Under the pieces are notes generated by a model. The model did no database searches, had not been told where the DNA came from, and saw only the letters and a list, made by a program, of their open reading frames with translations. DNA of 64,000 nt from positions 2,465,001 through 2,529,000 of the forward strand of contig JAWUZG010000173.1 in assembly GCA_036785705.1 (NCBI GenBank), written 5' to 3'. This document shows, one piece after another, positions 28,801 through 42,477 of this stretch. Position 1 is the stretch's first letter; each line of letters begins with the position of its first letter. A program made the translations under genes and the position numbers. The DNA is from Acanthornis magna. Lineage: Eukaryota; Chordata; Aves; Passeriformes; Acanthizidae.

Positions 28801-31800
28801 AATCAGCATTCTGGGACTAACAGGATCCAGACATGCAATTTCATCTCAACAGATTGCAAAGTGGGGCCAGGGAGACATGGATGTTGAGCTCCTTCTCTCT
28901 CTCACATTGCAAGTATCACACCCAGTGTGGGTACTGTTCTTTATCCTGCTGTATGACAGCACCAGGATATGATTCCTTAGGGTAGGAAACAATCTGGCTT
29001 TCCTGTGACCACCCTCAAAGGCAACATAGGCAATTTTGTTATAAAACCCTGGCTCAGTGATGTACCTCCAGGCAGAAGCTATGATAAAGTACCCCAGGCC
29101 AGGTAAGGTGTGCAAATAAACATATCCAAATAAATTTGTAAACAACATATATGACTTTTTTTTCCTATACACATGTTTTTCTTGTGCACGATTCTGCTAT
29201 TTTAAAGTGCCTCTTAGTGTACTCAATAGAATAAGAATCGCCTGAAAATTTTTGCGTGACACTGTTTCCCAGGAGCAGGTGGCTAAGTCGAATTTGAAAC
29301 TTTTGCTTCTTCTAGTCTCAACAGAATCAGGCATCTTATTTCTATCACTCAATAAAAATTAGTTCTCCATTCCCAGAAAATGTTTCTAATATTAATTTAG
29401 AGAATGAAATACTTTTTCATGGTTGTCAGTAAAAAACCCCAAACGGTCCATTTAAAACCTATTAGCAAGCATAAGAGGGCTAAAGAAGGCATAATTAATG
29501 TAATTTTTTCTTTCTATTTCCACATATTTAACAGTGTTTTGGAACACGATCCGTAACATACACAGCTCTGATTGTAAGGAGTTAGATCAACATCCTGCCC
29601 CAATGCTCTTACATATGGAGTGGGAAAACGAAACTTGAACCTTCAGTTTACAAGTAGCTGGGGAAAAAAAATAGATCACAGGGTTGGAAACTTGCAATTA
29701 TTATGGCATTTGCATTATGACAAATTTAAAACTGGTATTCTAGGTTACAGACAGTGCTATTAAGCTGGTATGCTACACTGTGTATTGCAAGCTCATTTAA
29801 AATGTACTCTTCCACGACATGATGAGAACACAAATTATAATTAGGAAAGTAACCCAAGCAGAAAATTAGTCTGGAAGACTAGTCTGAATGTGCTCCTGCA
29901 GACAAAGCCATCCTGTGTCCTAACTTTACTGTCTCGGGGTAGGGAGAGATTGATGCAGAAGATAAAGACAGATATGGCTTTCCAGGAGGGGGAAAGGAAT
30001 AAAAGGCTTTGCAAGTATGATCCATGGTGTTTCAGTTGTGCAAACACACACAAAGAAAAGCCCCAGCAGATCCCATCTTTGCGGAGTTACTCACAGCACA
30101 GGCTGCCGCAGCTGCGTTGTACAGGTCTGTACCTGGGGTTTTGTTCCCATGATCCTATTCATAGGCAAAACCCCACATTTATCAGCGCAGATAAGGTCTG
30201 CTGACCCCATCCTGAACCCAGGGCCTACTTGCACAAGTAAATGTACCCAACATTTGTAACCAACAAAGCGTTAGTTGTAAAGGTAAGGATCTGATTAATA
30301 AATTTCTTTACGAAACAAAAGGACACACGAAAACCGCAAAAAATGAAACAAAACAAAAGTGAAAATGTCAACATTCTTGCTACTGCTAAGTCATAAACCA
30401 TATAAATGATTTTGACAGACTTATACGCAAACAAGGTACATATCTGAAAAATTAATGTTTGAAGTTTTCTTTTCTGGAAATGTTTTGTGGGGTTTAGAAG
30501 CCAAAGGGCTCTCTACAAATCAGTTGGTACCTCTGTACTTTTTCTAGACAGACTGGAACAAATCCACTGTTTGGAAAATTGTACCTACCTTTCAAGTGTC
30601 TCTTCTTGTGGAGAGGGAACCTGTATACACACACTGGTTACATTGCACTCAAATTAAAAGGTCATAATTTTCTATTAAAACTTACTTGCATAATTTTCTA
30701 TTAAACTTTTCCTTGTATTTTTTGTAAGAGTGAGTTTTCTTGAGGTAATTGTCGCTACTTCATTTTAAAGGCACCCATGACTTCCCTGTATGTTACAGGA
30801 CTCAGCAGATTTATCCTCATTTAGAAAAAGACCAAAAGAAAAGCAAAAAAATCTACTGCAGAAAGGAGCCAGATTAACAGCTGCCATGAAAAAAAAAAAT
30901 TATGAACTAAACAAACTAAGAGGAACAGAAGCTCTAAGTGAGAGCAAAAAATTTGTTAGGGAGAGCTCCCGTCTGCTTTTTGTGGGACAGAAGTAACTTG
31001 ATACTTAGACCAGATTTTAAAGACAGCAAAATATTTTCAACCCAAATAGAAGACTAAGATCTAAATCCATCACCTTGACTCTGCAAAAACCCAGATCATC
31101 TACAGCAGCTCCTGCTGGTCACTGGGGCTCTGCCACTTTTATGTAATCAGTACATTTTATTTCATCTCACACTCACCAGTCAGTCGGAGCCTCTCACTTC
31201 AGTGGTGGAATGGTGTGGAGATTCAGTCTCTGGTTGGTGACAATGATAAGAAATCCAAACCAGGGAAAAGCCCCAGGAGGAGTTTCTTGGACCTGGATGA
31301 AAGAGTAGATTGATTAGGGTTAGTTTTCCTCTCATTTAAGGGCTGTGGAGAATTTAAGTTTACTCATTTCACATTATTTCGTATGTAAATTTAAAAAATT
31401 TTACTCTGCATCCCATGTGTATGACAGCTTAGGGAAAAGAAATGATGATTTCACATACAATGCATGGTTTGAGACAGGGTGTATATGAGTTTAGTGTGTA
31501 TTTGAATCCACTCCTGGTCAGAATATTTCCCAGGAGCAATGTTTAATACAGGCTTCAATAATGAGTTTCTGTTCATTTGGAGGTGATTTAAAACCATGCC
31601 TGGAGTAAGCACATGTTTATTAACTGTTGTTTGGGGCACTGGTATTTCCTGAATTGGGCTGTAGAAGAAAACAGAATTTTTCAAAACCAAAAGCAAAACT
31701 CAAAGTAATAGCTTATATTTGAAAATCAAATAAACATGCTTCAGGTCAAAGCTCCTCCTTAAAACTTCTTCACTGGGGTATGTGTTGCGAATTTGCAGTG

Positions 31801-33749
31801 CCCATTTTGAAAACTTTTAGGCTTTTTTTTTTTTTTTTATTATTCAAAATGTGGAAAACATTTATAGAAGAAGAGCACCTCTATAAAGAAAAAATTGGGA
31901 CAGGAACACAAATTCATATTTATTGCTTGTCAGAGACCTCATGCAGGATTTAGTTTTAATGAAAAGGAAGAAATACATAATCATCAAAAACAAAACCAGC
32001 AGTGATGATTTAGAAGATTTGGGCAACTTAAGGTTTAATTGTTTGTTACTGATTCCTGAATTTTTGCTCTTCCTCTATATATTTTCAGAGAACCTACTTA
32101 TGGAAAGTAGCTATGTATTATGAGCTAATTAAATTTCAAAACTCTGGATGGTGACACTTACAGGATATTTAGCACTTTCCCAAACTGTGACAAAATTTAT
32201 ATTCATGGATATCTTTTCAGGAAACTAATTTCAAGTTTAAAAATACTGACTCATAGGCTTCTCTAGATGTGTGAGAAATTTCCTATAGAACATGCATAAG
32301 ATGACAAGAATAAAGGTGTTGGATTAAAAAAATATTTGGAGAAATAAAAACACACCAGGCAACATATTAATTTGCTCATGTCAAGCTGCTCTGATCATCC
32401 TGCAACCTCCTTGGGTATGGTTTCCAACCAAAGTGTGTCTTGGTTTGCACAGATTTACGGAGTTGGAACTCCAAAAGTCCAATTTAGCCATCCCTCAGCT
32501 GAGGATGCACATGCTAGGATGTAGTCAGCAGGAGGGAAACTTGGGTTTTAAGATTTTATTATTGAACCAGGCAATGTCACTTTGCAAAAGTTCTTGGAGC
32601 TCTCTGAGCCCAAGAAGCAGGATACACATTCCTCATGAAAAGGATTTTACATCTAGGCAGCATTAGAGTACCTGGTGCTTGTCGTATTGACCTGGATTCA
32701 GGTGATACTACAGTATCTGATTTTATTATGAAACAGAACCCCAAATAAAACTCAGACAAAAATATTTTAAGTACTTTAAGTAATCAGAATAGTTGAAAGT
32801 AAAAAAAAAGTGAAATATTTATAGAGAAGCCCTTACAGTTGTGCTTGCAGAGAGCAAGGCAGAACCAAACTCGTTTTTTGCCAAAAAACTGCTTATCATC
32901 TGAACTTTTTTGCAGGATTTTAGAAATTACTGGGTCACTCAGTAGCTTTCTGAAAGCTTGAGAAATCATACTGCAACATTTTCTGGCAACTTTTCCGTCA
33001 CTTGGTTACACTGAAGAAATTAGAAATTCTGCTTTCCTGGGCTTCTCAGCACTTCCTCCTTTCAACCCTCCTACAGATTAAAAATGATATGATGCAGCAA
33101 GACTGGCCAGGAGAAAGAATATGCAAGAAGCACATCTTAGAGCCTCAGGATTTCAAACTCCTAAAGACAGGGATGAAAGCTGCAGACTCTCGTGCAGTTG
33201 TGCCACGAGGAAGTGTAGCCCCAAGATTACGTGTAATGTCCAACTGAAAAACCATCCCTTCAATTTGGAACTCCCAGGCTGCTCCCCTCTGCCTCCCCCT
33301 CGCTGCCCAACTCCTCCAGTTTTAATTAATGACATTATTATGTACCTCCATTGCAATATTAGACCTCACTCAGGCACTGTGCAGGAAGGAGCCCTCCAGA
33401 CAAAGAACTGTGATTGCTCTTTTCATGTTAAGCCTACTTTAAAAAATATGTGGATATATAGAAAGGTTGTTGCAGACTGAAGTGAAATCTGTACCTGCAT
33501 TAATGGTCTTCAGCAGCTGACATGAGCTGAAGAAGAATAAGCACAAAAAAAAGATCAGATTCATTTCTGCCTTCAGAATACACCCTTTCCTATCCAACCT
33601 CTAAATACAGATCCTCCTGTGCTTTGTCCATGGGGAAAATTCAGTAGTCACAGTGAGTTACCAGTGGCCAAAATCATATATCTGGATATAATTTAATTGT
33701 GTTGCCCTTAATAATTTGCTTTGCTGCGAATGATTTGTTTTAATTTTCA

Positions 33750-33818
33750 ATTACATGTGGCCATGGGCTGGTCAGGCAATTGGACTAGATGATCACTGTA
33801 GGTCCCTTGCAACTGAAA
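33750..33818 (+). repeat. CR1 LINE 3' terminus
   Basis: A plus-strand CR1 end. CATGGGCTGGTCAGGCAATT is followed by GGACTAGATGATCACTGTAG and GTCCCTTGCAACTGAAATA. Only the last 70 bp or so is retained. It runs directly into a pentanucleotide array, evidently grown from the terminal repeat of the element. Confidence 0.8.
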
Positions 33819-33898
33819 TATCCTATCCTATCCTATCCTATCCTATCCTATCCTATCCTATCCTATCCTATCCTATCCTATCCTATCCTATCCTATCC
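33819..33898. repeat. (TATCC)n microsatellite
   Basis: Sixteen perfect tandem copies of TATCC, immediately 3' of the CR1 terminus and in the position of its short terminal repeat. Confidence 0.97.
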
Positions 33899-34650
33899 AT
33901 TGCCAGCCCCAGGCTCAGATCAATCCCTTATCAAATCTTCCCCCCTTCCTCTGCCTCAGCGGGCAGCTCTGGGAGGTCAGCTTTAAGAGCATTGTGAGGG
34001 AGGGGAGGAGGTGCCCCAGCCTGATCTGAGAGGTTTTCCTGACATCCATCTGATGTTGTCCCTTATCTCCATCTCCTGTACTGACATATGGATCCTGCTG
34101 CATCATTTCTGTCCCTGACTGCTATCAGTAGTCTTCAATTTACCGATTGCCTTATCTCTGCCACAGCCTCATTTACTCAATACACCCTGTAAGTTTTCAA
34201 CCTCTGCTGGTCCCACAAGCGTTTCTCAAGACGGTGTGTGCCAATAAAATGTCCAGGTGTGGCTGAAATGTCCCAAAGATACAGGAAAAGATTAGTTCTC
34301 TGGCCTGTGACGCAATGTTGTATCAAACTGCATTGGTCACAGGTAAATTCCCTTTTGCTTTACTGCACAGAAACCTCTGACTGCTTAAAGCTAAGCCATT
34401 TTTCTCCAAAAGATGGGAAGCAGGTCTGTAAATAGTTTTACTCTGTTTGTTCCTCAGTCATCATTGTTAATCAGACATTTTTAACTGAAACAGACCTATA
34501 GCATCACCACTGCGGCCCTAACAGAAGAGAGGGGTGGTAGGGGAATGAATTACATGACTCATGAGTGGATTATCACAGATCAATGCAAACTGAATGACCA
34601 AATACTTTCTTTCAGTCTCTTTTACCTTCTGATTTTTTTTTGTTTTGCTG

Positions 34651-34672
34651 TATTTATTTATTTATTTATTTA
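34651..34672. repeat. (TTTA)n microsatellite
   Basis: Five to six units of TATT/TTTA, uninterrupted. Confidence 0.9.
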
Positions 34673-36920
34673 TCTCTTTATTAATTTGATGTTACCTCAG
34701 CGTTCAGGTGCAAGAGAGAAATCAATAAAAGATCCATACTGAAATGAAAAATGGGAGAGTGAGGAGTGAAAAGGGAGAAACATTTCGAATGCTGGTTTGT
34801 ATAACATTGGTTCCCAACGTGTTGTAAATCCCCTGGTGTCCCTTTAAGAACACTCTTAGTTTATAAAAGCTAACAGCATTAAAAATACAGTAATTAACAT
34901 GTTCATAATGTAAATGCTAATAATTTAACATGTCAAGCATCCTCATCCCCTACTGAATCAATATGAATTATTAAAACCGACTCTTTAAGACCTTTAAAAT
35001 CAACTCTCAAAGCATGCACTAACAATTACACCGTTGGCATACAGGAGCACCAAGTTACAAATTCATGCGTAAGACTGTCTGACACACTCGTTCTCTTCGA
35101 CGAAAAAACAAAAGCCGAAAAAAAACCTCCCCTCAAAATCTTATGTTTGGAACTGCATAATCTGTATGCATCAGTGAAATGTTGGGGTTTTTTCTCAGAG
35201 ATTTCTAAGTTTCTTAGACATAAACCTTATTGAGAGGTTATAGAGTAATTTTTTTTCCATTACAAAGTTGTGTGATAATCCAAAAATGTTCGTAGAGCAA
35301 TAAGGATATGAAGATAATAAAAAATTAGTCTAATAAAGTAAAAATTAAAGTTTCTAGGTTTAGATCAGTTCCTCTCAAGGTTGTTGATAATGAAGAAGAC
35401 ATTTAGATATTGATTTTAAATACTATAAATAAAGACTAGCTCTTAAAGATTATTCCCATGTTTACTGTAGAAAAGGCAAGAAAAAGTTCGGGATTTTTTT
35501 CAAACATCTGCGAAATAGAGACGGAATTATTAGATGGATGTGTCTTACCTCACAGCCCGCTGAAGACACTTTGGGAAAGGCTCACAAAGTCTCCCTTGCG
35601 TTTATATATGGAGAGACAGCCAAATGCCTCCAGGCCATGGCTGTTTCCTGGTCAACTCATTGAAAGAAGATGGCAGATATGACTTTTTTTTTTTATTTTC
35701 TACAGATACAAAATAAAGTATTTTGCAATTGAGTGCAAAACCCATCGCATCGACTGTGGTTTTCAAATACTTATCCTATCAAATTGTGCAACGCTCACAT
35801 TAACATCTTGTTCCACTTGAGCAATCAGATAACGGACTGGAGGGCAATAGGCCAGAGGTTGTTCTTCCTTTGGGAGAATGTTTTGAGCCCAAGAAGTTCC
35901 CTGAGAGGTGTTTTTCACAGTGCTGGGGTACCCCACCAGAGCTAGACCGGAGTTTCAGCCCCCCTTGGAGCAGAGCACATCCCCCCTGCACTCCATGTGC
36001 CTGGATTGACTCAACCCAGCTGGGAATCCAGTCCTTGTTTCCTATATCTTGATCCACCTGGTCACAGCTGAAGTTCTACCTGGGCAATGCTAACCCCTTT
36101 CTTTATGGTGAGAAGGAGGAAACTAATTTCAGAGGTTAAAATTTTACAAAGTTTGTGTACTCAGGAATAGTTTGTGAGGGGTTATTTGTCTGATAGGAGA
36201 TAAGAACTCAAATACCTTGCTTTTCTAGCATGAGAAAAAGGTTTTAACCTCCTACCACCCCTCTCCAAAACAAAATAAAAACCAAAATGACTGGCTCAGA
36301 AAAATTCAGTACATTTCCTCATATGCTTTGAGATTAGCGCAAATTACAGGCAAGCAGGTGATGGAGGATTCCAGATCTGGGTCAGCTGCAGTTAAGGTGG
36401 CTTTTCATGCCTGTTGAAAGGAGAAAAATTTTATATTGAGGGACATGTCTTGCTTCCAGTCCCCTGTATATAGCAGAAACATTTCATAATAGGGTGCAGA
36501 ACAAGGCCGAGAGACACAAGCACAGTGCCACACTTTGTGATCTCTTAAACCATTCCAGTTACATTTCAATTATTTCTGAGAACTCTGAAGCATCATTATG
36601 GCTAGACCCTCTCTGAATTCCTATTTCAGTTTCCCAGTTTGTTAAAGCTACACAGTAATCAGCTCAATGGGAGCACTTGATGCTCCAATAGCTGTTTCTG
36701 GAGATAAATACAAGACACACTTCAAAGCTCTGCGAAAGATGGGAAAGCTGAAACAAAACTCTTTCAGTCTTTCCCTAGTTTATCTTCTGAATGTGAGATA
36801 CCTCTTTTTTTCCCTTTTTTTCCCTTTTTTCTGTTTTTGAGAATTTATACACCTTCAACTAATGTTCCCAAGGTTAGAGATAGAGTCAAAAGCTTCACAT
36901 AAATGCGAACAGAACTATAG

Positions 36921-36925
<5 letters not shown>

Positions 36926-36969
<44 letters not shown>
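36926..36969. repeat. poly(A) tract, 44 bases
   Basis: An uninterrupted 44-base A run. No recognisable retrogene or SINE body precedes it, and I could not find matching flanking duplications. Confidence 0.95.
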
Positions 36970-36971
<2 letters not shown>

Positions 36972-39895
36972 AGACTGTCATTAACTTTTACAGGATATAA
37001 TTTCTTTTGCTTTTTCACAACACAGTGTGCATAAGGAGCAAGGATTAGGGTACAAATTTACTTAAACAGTCAGGAAAAGAAACCAAACACCGGGAGGAAA
37101 ACTTGGGAACAAATGTGAACCTCCTTGGCCTTGAGCAGTGCCAAGAAATATGAACCACCTGGATTTTTACTTTTCCCATTGAGGGGGATAGGACAATTGT
37201 CCAGGAGAGATCAGGTGAGGCCAAACCCATGAACAATGGGAAGGGAGAAGAGATACAGAGCAGAGAGATGTTACAGGTGAAGGGGATGCTCTTTGGAGGT
37301 GATGGCTGAGTTGGTGACTGTAGGTACAACCAAAGAGAATGATCCTTAAATCACTCCTGGACTGTAATTATGTAATAGAAATAACAGTCCTGAAGGAGAG
37401 TGCAGAAATCCCTCAATAAGGGTAAAACACAGATGTTGGAAACCAGAATCTTCTGTAATGTGTTTCAAATCCTCCCAAAATAGGACACCCTAGAGCCTGC
37501 CAGTATAAAACCCATCAACAGTTAGGTGGGAATGTGAGATTAAATAAGAAAATGGTAGTTCAGTGGATTTATCTGAGCTTTCTAAGACTCCTGATACTGT
37601 GAGTTGTTGTCTATGACTGACCCTCCCAGGAGCTTACATGGCACTAAAGTTATCTGGCACCTTCATGACTCGCTAAGATTTAATTTTACAGAGATGTAAA
37701 TGGGCACAGCAGTATCAGAACATGGTAAAAGGATTATCATCTGGAAAAGCTTACACTAGTGGCAAGGCAAGCCAACAGGATAGAAAACAAAGAAATGTAC
37801 TATTGAGTTGTGATGAGATTACTTGATCATGCAAAAACCCAAACTGAGTCTCTTTAACGTAAGGAATTATTCTTTAGGGAAAGAAGCACAGAGCAACAGA
37901 ACATATTGTTCATTTAATGTCCATAACTTTTTCCCCCAAGATCTGGTTTTTAAGATTACATCTTTCTGTTCTGTAATGACGGTAATTTGCTCATTACCAC
38001 ATGAGGAAATTGGTGATGAAGTACAACCTTAAGTATGCATGGCTATAATTTAAAAAAATACAGTATCAAGGAAAGGTATTAGCATACATAACAGCTTGGT
38101 AATGTTCAAGCTTTGAACATTTGCACTATGCAAAGAAGGAACTAGGAAAAAAGCCTAGAATTTGCCTTATGATTTTCTGTCAGCTTTGAGTATCTACTAA
38201 CTTAACAGAGGTATGGCCAATAGTTTTTAATTTCTGCAAAAGAGTTACAGTGAGTGACATTTCTATTAGGGATGCCGACATGGTGAACTATACCACATCT
38301 CCAATGACAAACTGTTTGCTGAGAAGGAAAATCATGTGGTTGTCATGCACATCTGATCCTATAATTACATAAGTATACTTAGACACTGTTGAAAGAAAGG
38401 ACTTTCCTGAGAGAGAATCCTTCCAGCAGGACTGCACTTGTAAACCTCTGTCCATTTTAAGGTATGAGGACAAATCTCACAAGATTTGTTAACAGAATGG
38501 TATGGTATCCTTAGAGTGGGAAATTAAAAATAGGGACAGAGAAAGAAAATGACGTTGAACAGCAGCTTGGGTAGAAGACAAGAATAAAGAAAAGGCTAAC
38601 GTCCCTTGAAGACAGACGTAGCTCTGAAGTGGATTAACACAATGAGGGAACCCAGAAGTTTAAAAATTTGACTTTCAGCTAGCTTATTTTTGGCTATGGA
38701 AAACTTTTGATATCATCTACCTAGAAATTTATTGCCAGTCAAAGAGGACCTGAAAATCAGCCTGTGTTTATTCCCTTCTTCTCTTCAAGATCTGTGCACA
38801 AATTTAACTTACAACAGTTGTCACTGACTTCAGAGGGCAGACATACAGCAAACGTAAATTCAAGCTGTAGACGTCTTCTGATTCGTCTGTTACAGTGAAC
38901 AAGAGAATCAGAACTTTCATCTCACCTGTACATTTTATACACAAAATATTCATTGTTCATTGCACATCAGTGAAGATCTAGGTCATTAATACTGGGATGG
39001 AGTGAAATAGAAGGAAGAATATTTTGCAGGAGAACTGTGTCTCATAGTTTCACCCTTCCCGGAAAAGCTTTCATTAAACACCATCATCCCCATGAGCTGT
39101 GATGGTCACTCCTCCAGCATGTGACATAAAAAGCAGGCTCATTCCTGCATCTGATGTTGTTTGGACTGTGAAAAAAGATATGAACAAGACCTTGTTTTCA
39201 CCTCTCCTCGCTGATGAAAAGGAAAATGTTTATGCCATTTTTGAAAAGTGCTGCATGCTGCTGTTAGAGGGCTCAGGACTGAAAGATTGCCAGGGCGGTC
39301 ACTGCATTTACACATTGGGAAAATAAGACATGGAGTAGAAAGAGAGGGAATTATTCCTGCCTGAGCCTAGGTTTGCCTGGGATTCCTTAGGGCTCTTCAC
39401 AGACATCATGACTTCAGAATCTGTTTATGTGAAAAGAAGACTCAAATCCTACCTGAGCCCTTTGATGCTTTCCAGTGAATCACAGAACTCCAGGTGCCAC
39501 ACTGTCATCAGCAAGGGATCAGCCCTCAATTCCTGCAGGCAGGCCAGGCTGTAAAGCCCACTCTGTCTCCTTTCTGGTCCAGTCTAGCAAGGAGCCACGG
39601 GTGCCAAGCCATGACAAGTTGCAAGATGAGCACTAGAGAGCAGAAGAATTTGGGGAGAGTTTTCAGTGCAGATTAGCTCTCCTTTTGGACTTGTTCATGT
39701 GTGTACTGAATACTCCGAACTACTTGACTGTCATGACCTTAATCTTGTCCAAATCCACCTCAGTCAGGTTTGCCGCTGCAGATAAAGATGAAGTAAAGAA
39801 AGCCAAGTGAGAGGAGTCACATTGACTGAGGTTAGAAACCTGGCCCTGGGACATCCCTACTTTGGAAGCAGCTGATGGCAGAGAAGAGAAGCAAC

Positions 39896-39921
39896 TCACA
39901 CACACACACACACACACACAA
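39896..39921. repeat. (CA)n microsatellite
   Basis: About 13 CA units, uninterrupted, about 55 bp 5' of a CR1 copy. Confidence 0.95.
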
Positions 39922-39974
39922 AATACCTATTTGGGCTACCACCACATGAAAGATGTTGAGATGCTGGTGAAGGT

Positions 39975-40300
39975 CTAAGAGAGGAGACTCTTTTGCTCTT
40001 TGCAACAGGCTGACAGGAGGTTGTAGCCAGGTGAGAGTCAGTATTTTCTCCCAGGTAACAAGTGACAAGACCAATGGAAATGGCCTCAAGTTATGCCAGG
40101 GAAAGTTTATGGGTATTAAGAGAAATTTCTTGTCAAGCCCTGGAAAAGGCTGTCCAGGGCACTGGTGGCACTGGTCACCAGTTCTGGAAGGGCTCAAAAG
40201 CCATGTGGATGTGGCACCTGGGGACATGGTTTAGTGGTGAGCATGGTGGTGCTGGGTTAATGGTTGGACTCAATGATCTTAATGATTCTGTGATTCTTTC
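39975..40300 (+). repeat. CR1 LINE 3' fragment
   Basis: A plus-strand CR1, about 325 bp. It contains GACAGGAGGTTGTAGCCAGG, TTTTCTCCCAGGTAACAAGT, AATGGCCTCAAGTTATGCCA, CATGTGGATGTGGCACCTGG, and a terminal ATGATCTTAATGATTCTGTG. The order matches the LINE 3' end. It is related to the copy at 6320-6553. Confidence 0.9.
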
Positions 40301-41346
40301 ACACCCATTTCCCTTGGCCAAATGTGGTGGAAGTGAGAGAGCTTGGGGACAAGATTCCAGGATGCAGAAGAAGTCACAGTCTTTTCATTTTTCTAGAGTA
40401 CCAGCAGGCAGAGGGGCAGCTCAAAACTGCAGGAAATGTACCACACTGACTCTCTTCTGCCTCCTGTGAGCCAGATTCCTTTACTCCACATGAAATAAAT
40501 GTTCGCTGTGGGATCAGTCAGCAGAGCAAGGAGGCATTAAATACCTCCTCCTCCTTCCCAGCAACACCAGCCCAACAAGCGGGGATCATCTTGAAGTGAC
40601 TCCTCCTGCAAGGAAAATATTTCGTGCATCTCTCAGTGCTCATCTTTTTTTTTTTCTCCCTGTGGAAATTCCGTCATTTGAAGAGGAGCCTGTATTAAAC
40701 GATTTGTTCTGCTCTTACTGTGACAGAGTTTTATTTACCTATCTCGCTGTTTTTCATGCAAGTTTTCTGGCTGGCCTGTGTTTAAAGGTGTGTCACAGGC
40801 CTCAACATAAGCCTCACAGTGAGCAAGTAGACAAAATATAAGAAAACTAAGTTACTGCAACTCTGACTGTAACCAGCCCCATCCTGACTCACCTTCCTTT
40901 GCAATTTCACTTTCATCACCAAATCCTCTGCTGAAATATGAACCCTAAGGACTCAGAGCCTCACAGTGTAACAGAAAAACAGTGTACTTTTCTTGGAGCC
41001 AGACATGTGTGACCATTCTGGCATTTCACTGGGTGATTTTTCAGCTGAAAATATTAGGTAAAATGGTGTCCATCTATTCCGGATGTGATGATGTTTCCCA
41101 CAAATAATTTTCAAAATTTTTTTAATCCTCTCCAAGAAAATTATTCTTTTCAAAATTAAAGAAAAACAAAACCCCTTTCTTTTCCATCTGAACTATCAAC
41201 ACAAATGTTATTTCCATATGAGACATTGGTACAAATGAAATGTGCACAATGATTGAACAGGCTTTGCTAGAACATGGTGATGAGCTAAATTCCCTCAGCT
41301 GTCTGCAGTTTTCTGGGAAAGATATTTCATTTTGGTTTTCTTAAAG

Positions 41347-41470
41347 TCATAGAATAGTTTGAGTTGGAAGGGACCTGAAAGACCATCCAGTTTCATCCCT
41401 CCTGCCATGAGCAGGAGCACCTTCCACAAATCCAGGTTTCTCTGAGCCCCACCCAAACTGGCTTTGCTCA
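41347..41470 (-). repeat. CR1 LINE 3' end
   Basis: A minus-strand CR1 terminus: CATAGAATAGTTTGAGTTGG, GGGACCTGAAAGACCATCC, then a diverged remainder up to the CCCACCCAAACTGGC-type segment. Confidence 0.85.
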
Positions 41471-42477
41471 GAAAAATGCCTCTTTTGCTTTTACTTCTGT
41501 ATTTATCCTTCCATAACACCAATACAACACACATTCAGGCATAGATGATCTCAAGGAACAAAATCTTTAGGACTTTGCCTGTCCTAAAACAGCTTAAGGA
41601 CCATTTGTAGCCCAAGACCTACTGAGATTTAAAACTCTCACCCACATGTTGCTGAATTTTTCTGGTATCTACCCCAGCTGCATGGCTGGGAGTCTGGCAT
41701 CAGCAGGGTTTTATTTTCTGCTCAGCTTCCAACAAAATTCTCCCCTTGACTATTTTATCAGTTTTGTCTTCAGGGAACGCCGTATTGTTTTTGACTGTGA
41801 GGAAGGATGGGCAGTTTACAGCAGAGGGCCCCAGGGGACGTGTGTTTGGCACCTTTGCTGTATCGTAGGCACTTGTTATGTGGATGCTAATATGAGGGGT
41901 AGCTTCCCTCTGCCTACATCTCCTCTCTGGGAAAGAGCAGACATGCAGCTGTCATCATTAAGCTGCAGAGGAGCTATCAATTAGAGTGAGTCGTGAAATC
42001 TGTACAAGCACCTCAAAGAAAGCTAGAACAAGCACATTTCTTCCTATTTGCCATTCTGTTTCCATGTCCACTAACTACAGAGGCTACTGAGAAAAACAGT
42101 AACATAACTGGCTCCTCACTTCAAGTGAGATCATTCAGAGCAGTAGGCAAAGGAAATAAACAGCTGAGAGAGCGCTGAAGTGGAGGTGTGTTTTTCCTTT
42201 GGAGCTGCTGTTTAAAATGTGTATGCTGTGGAAGATGCTTATTTACTGCCTTTAGAATAGCTCTTGCACTCAGAGTGAATTTTATTGTGTTATTCTCACA
42301 GTCCTCAGAGAGCAGCAGGGAGTACATATGTTTTCCACACAAACCTTTTTGAGAAGCCTCTTGAGATTCCAGGCCTTCTTTAACAGCTCCTCTCCATCTC
42401 TTGGGTGCAGGAGGACATGTACCACCACCTTCCACTCCCCGAAGTCTGTAAATTTAAGGAATTAAGAAAAGCTCTTA

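Larger units (their letters stand above)
18266..33749. other. Long unassigned AT-rich region with simple repeats
   Basis: About 15.5 kb in which I recognise no gene, tRNA or full mobile element. It contains (ATG)n near 18497-18533, homopolymer runs at 20270-20293 and 22791-22813, a (GGAA)n array at 21577-21675, and a T/G-rich (TTTG)-type stretch at about 25915-26010. Parts (for example 22441-22720) look like slowly evolving non-coding DNA, but that cannot be shown from one sequence. Confidence 0.45.
33899..39974. other. Unassigned AT-rich region
   Basis: No gene is recognised. It holds a (TTTA)n tract (34651-34672), a 44-base poly(A) run (36926-36969) and a (CA)n tract at 39896-39921. The segment at 34860-35000 is rich in TAAT-type words. 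Confidence 0.45.

Noticed and set aside
36926..36969. Processed pseudogene or SINE tail
   Set aside because: A 44-base A run exists, but no retroposed body or flanking duplication was recognised upstream.
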